Positions 5,130 through 5,550 of a DNA stretch of 5,550 bases are shown piece by piece. Where the stretch lies: positions 1 through 5,550 of the forward strand of contig SXPO01000111.1 in NCBI GenBank assembly GCA_005793285.1, given 5' to 3'. The translations under genes and the position numbers were made by a program. The notes beneath the pieces were generated by a model. It saw nothing but the letters and a program-made list of their open reading frames with translations. It was not told where the DNA came from and searched no databases. Positions within the stretch are counted from its first letter, which is position 1, and the number at the start of each line of letters is the position of its first letter. Source of the DNA: Nitrospiraceae bacterium (GTDB taxonomy: Bacteria; Nitrospirota; Nitrospiria; Nitrospirales; Nitrospiraceae).

Positions 5130-5525
5130 CTATGGAGCCAATCCTGGAAATTTCGGGAGCGCCGCCTCATGCACCCCCGAAAGCCTGACAACAACATCGT
5201 ACAGCTGCTGCACCCGCTCGGCTTTGACCGGCTCGAAACCGTGGCCGAGAATGGCCTGGTTGGCTGCGTCGAGCAGCGGCTTCATGGTCGGCCACTCGCG
5301 AAGAAAATCTTGACCCATCTGATCGCCTAACCCGGCCAGCGCGCGAAACTGTGCCTGCATAGGCAACTTATACTTGCCGTCGAGGTCTTCCAACCAACAG
5401 GACCGACAAGTTTCTTGCAGCGCCCGCGGCAATTGCTCCGGCTGCACATCCCAGGTTTTGATTTTGTATTGTTTGAATAGTTGCCGTTGGGCGAAAGCTT
5501 CGAGCGCACGGAGTAACGAAACCAT
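5130..5525 (-). CDS. Hypothetical protein with CxxC motif (131 aa)
   Basis: I do not recognise a family. The 131-residue protein is predicted mostly helical: helix MVSLLRALEAFAQRQLFKQY at the start, then KTWDVQPEQLPRALQETCRSCWLED with a single C-x2-C (Cys40, Cys43), a middle helix rich in Ala, Gln and Leu, and a final helix around KAERVQQLYDVVVRL (residues 91-105). No signal peptide or membrane segment is visible. One CxxC is not enough for a structural zinc site unless the protein dimerises. The start is well supported by GGAGG (5535-5531) 5 bases before the ATG. It ends at TAG 5130-5132. Whether it has an upstream operon partner is hidden by the window edge. Confidence 0.8.
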   Translation of the reverse strand: MVSLLRALEAFAQRQLFKQYKIKTWDVQPEQLPRALQETCRSCWLEDLDGKYKLPMQAQFRALAGLGDQMGQDFLREWPTMKPLLDAANQAILGHGFEPVKAERVQQLYDVVVRLSGVHEAALPKFPGLAP

Positions 5526-5550
5526 GGCGACCTCCGAATCGTGCGTGCCA

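Noticed and set aside
1..5550. CRISPR array, tRNA, rRNA or riboswitch
   Set aside because: No regularly spaced repeats, cloverleaf arms with CCA end, rRNA signatures or known aptamer cores were seen on either strand.

Overview
The window looks like a chromosomal stretch of a free-living, moderately GC-rich, Gram-negative-type bacterium. It carries a 5'-truncated hemL (C5 tetrapyrrole pathway), an exported cysteine-rich Sel1-repeat protein and a lipoprotein-type thermonuclease. The HemL and IS481 transposase sequences remind me of Nitrospira/Nitrospirota relatives, but that is recollection and not proof.

Layout. Positions 1-567 (+) hold the C-terminal part of glutamate-1-semialdehyde aminomutase. 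After a gap without a convincing gene, the minus strand carries a 76-aa acidic-tailed hypothetical protein (802-1032). Next comes a compact minus-strand cluster read from about 2750 down to 1185: a secreted Sel1/Hcp-like protein (2676-2014), a thermonuclease-family lipoprotein (2017-1508) joined to it by an ATGA overlap, an uncertain small ORF with a strong Shine-Dalgarno (1467-1291), and a clear 37-aa single-pass membrane microprotein (1298-1185). From 2819 to 3260 the DNA is AT-rich and mostly non-coding, with small palindromes, one member of a diverged 53-bp direct repeat, and two tiny overlapping ORFs that may be gene remnants. Positions 3263-4368 are a decayed IS481-family insertion sequence. 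Its transposase has lost its start codon, gained an amber codon and suffered three single-base deletions, all in the N-terminal half, while the DDE core stays open. On the minus strand follow an intact SnoaL/NTF2-like protein (4906-4394), the second copy of the diverged repeat (5040-5092), and a 131-aa hypothetical protein (5525-5130).

How the genes might work together. The Sel1-like protein and nuclease should both be outside the cytoplasm and are translationally coupled, and the membrane microprotein ends the same cluster. This suggests a small envelope module acting on extracellular or periplasmic nucleic acid, but the functional link is inference. The rest is ordinary housekeeping or hypothetical content plus a dead mobile element. 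I see no CRISPR array, tRNA or rRNA, and no clear defence system.
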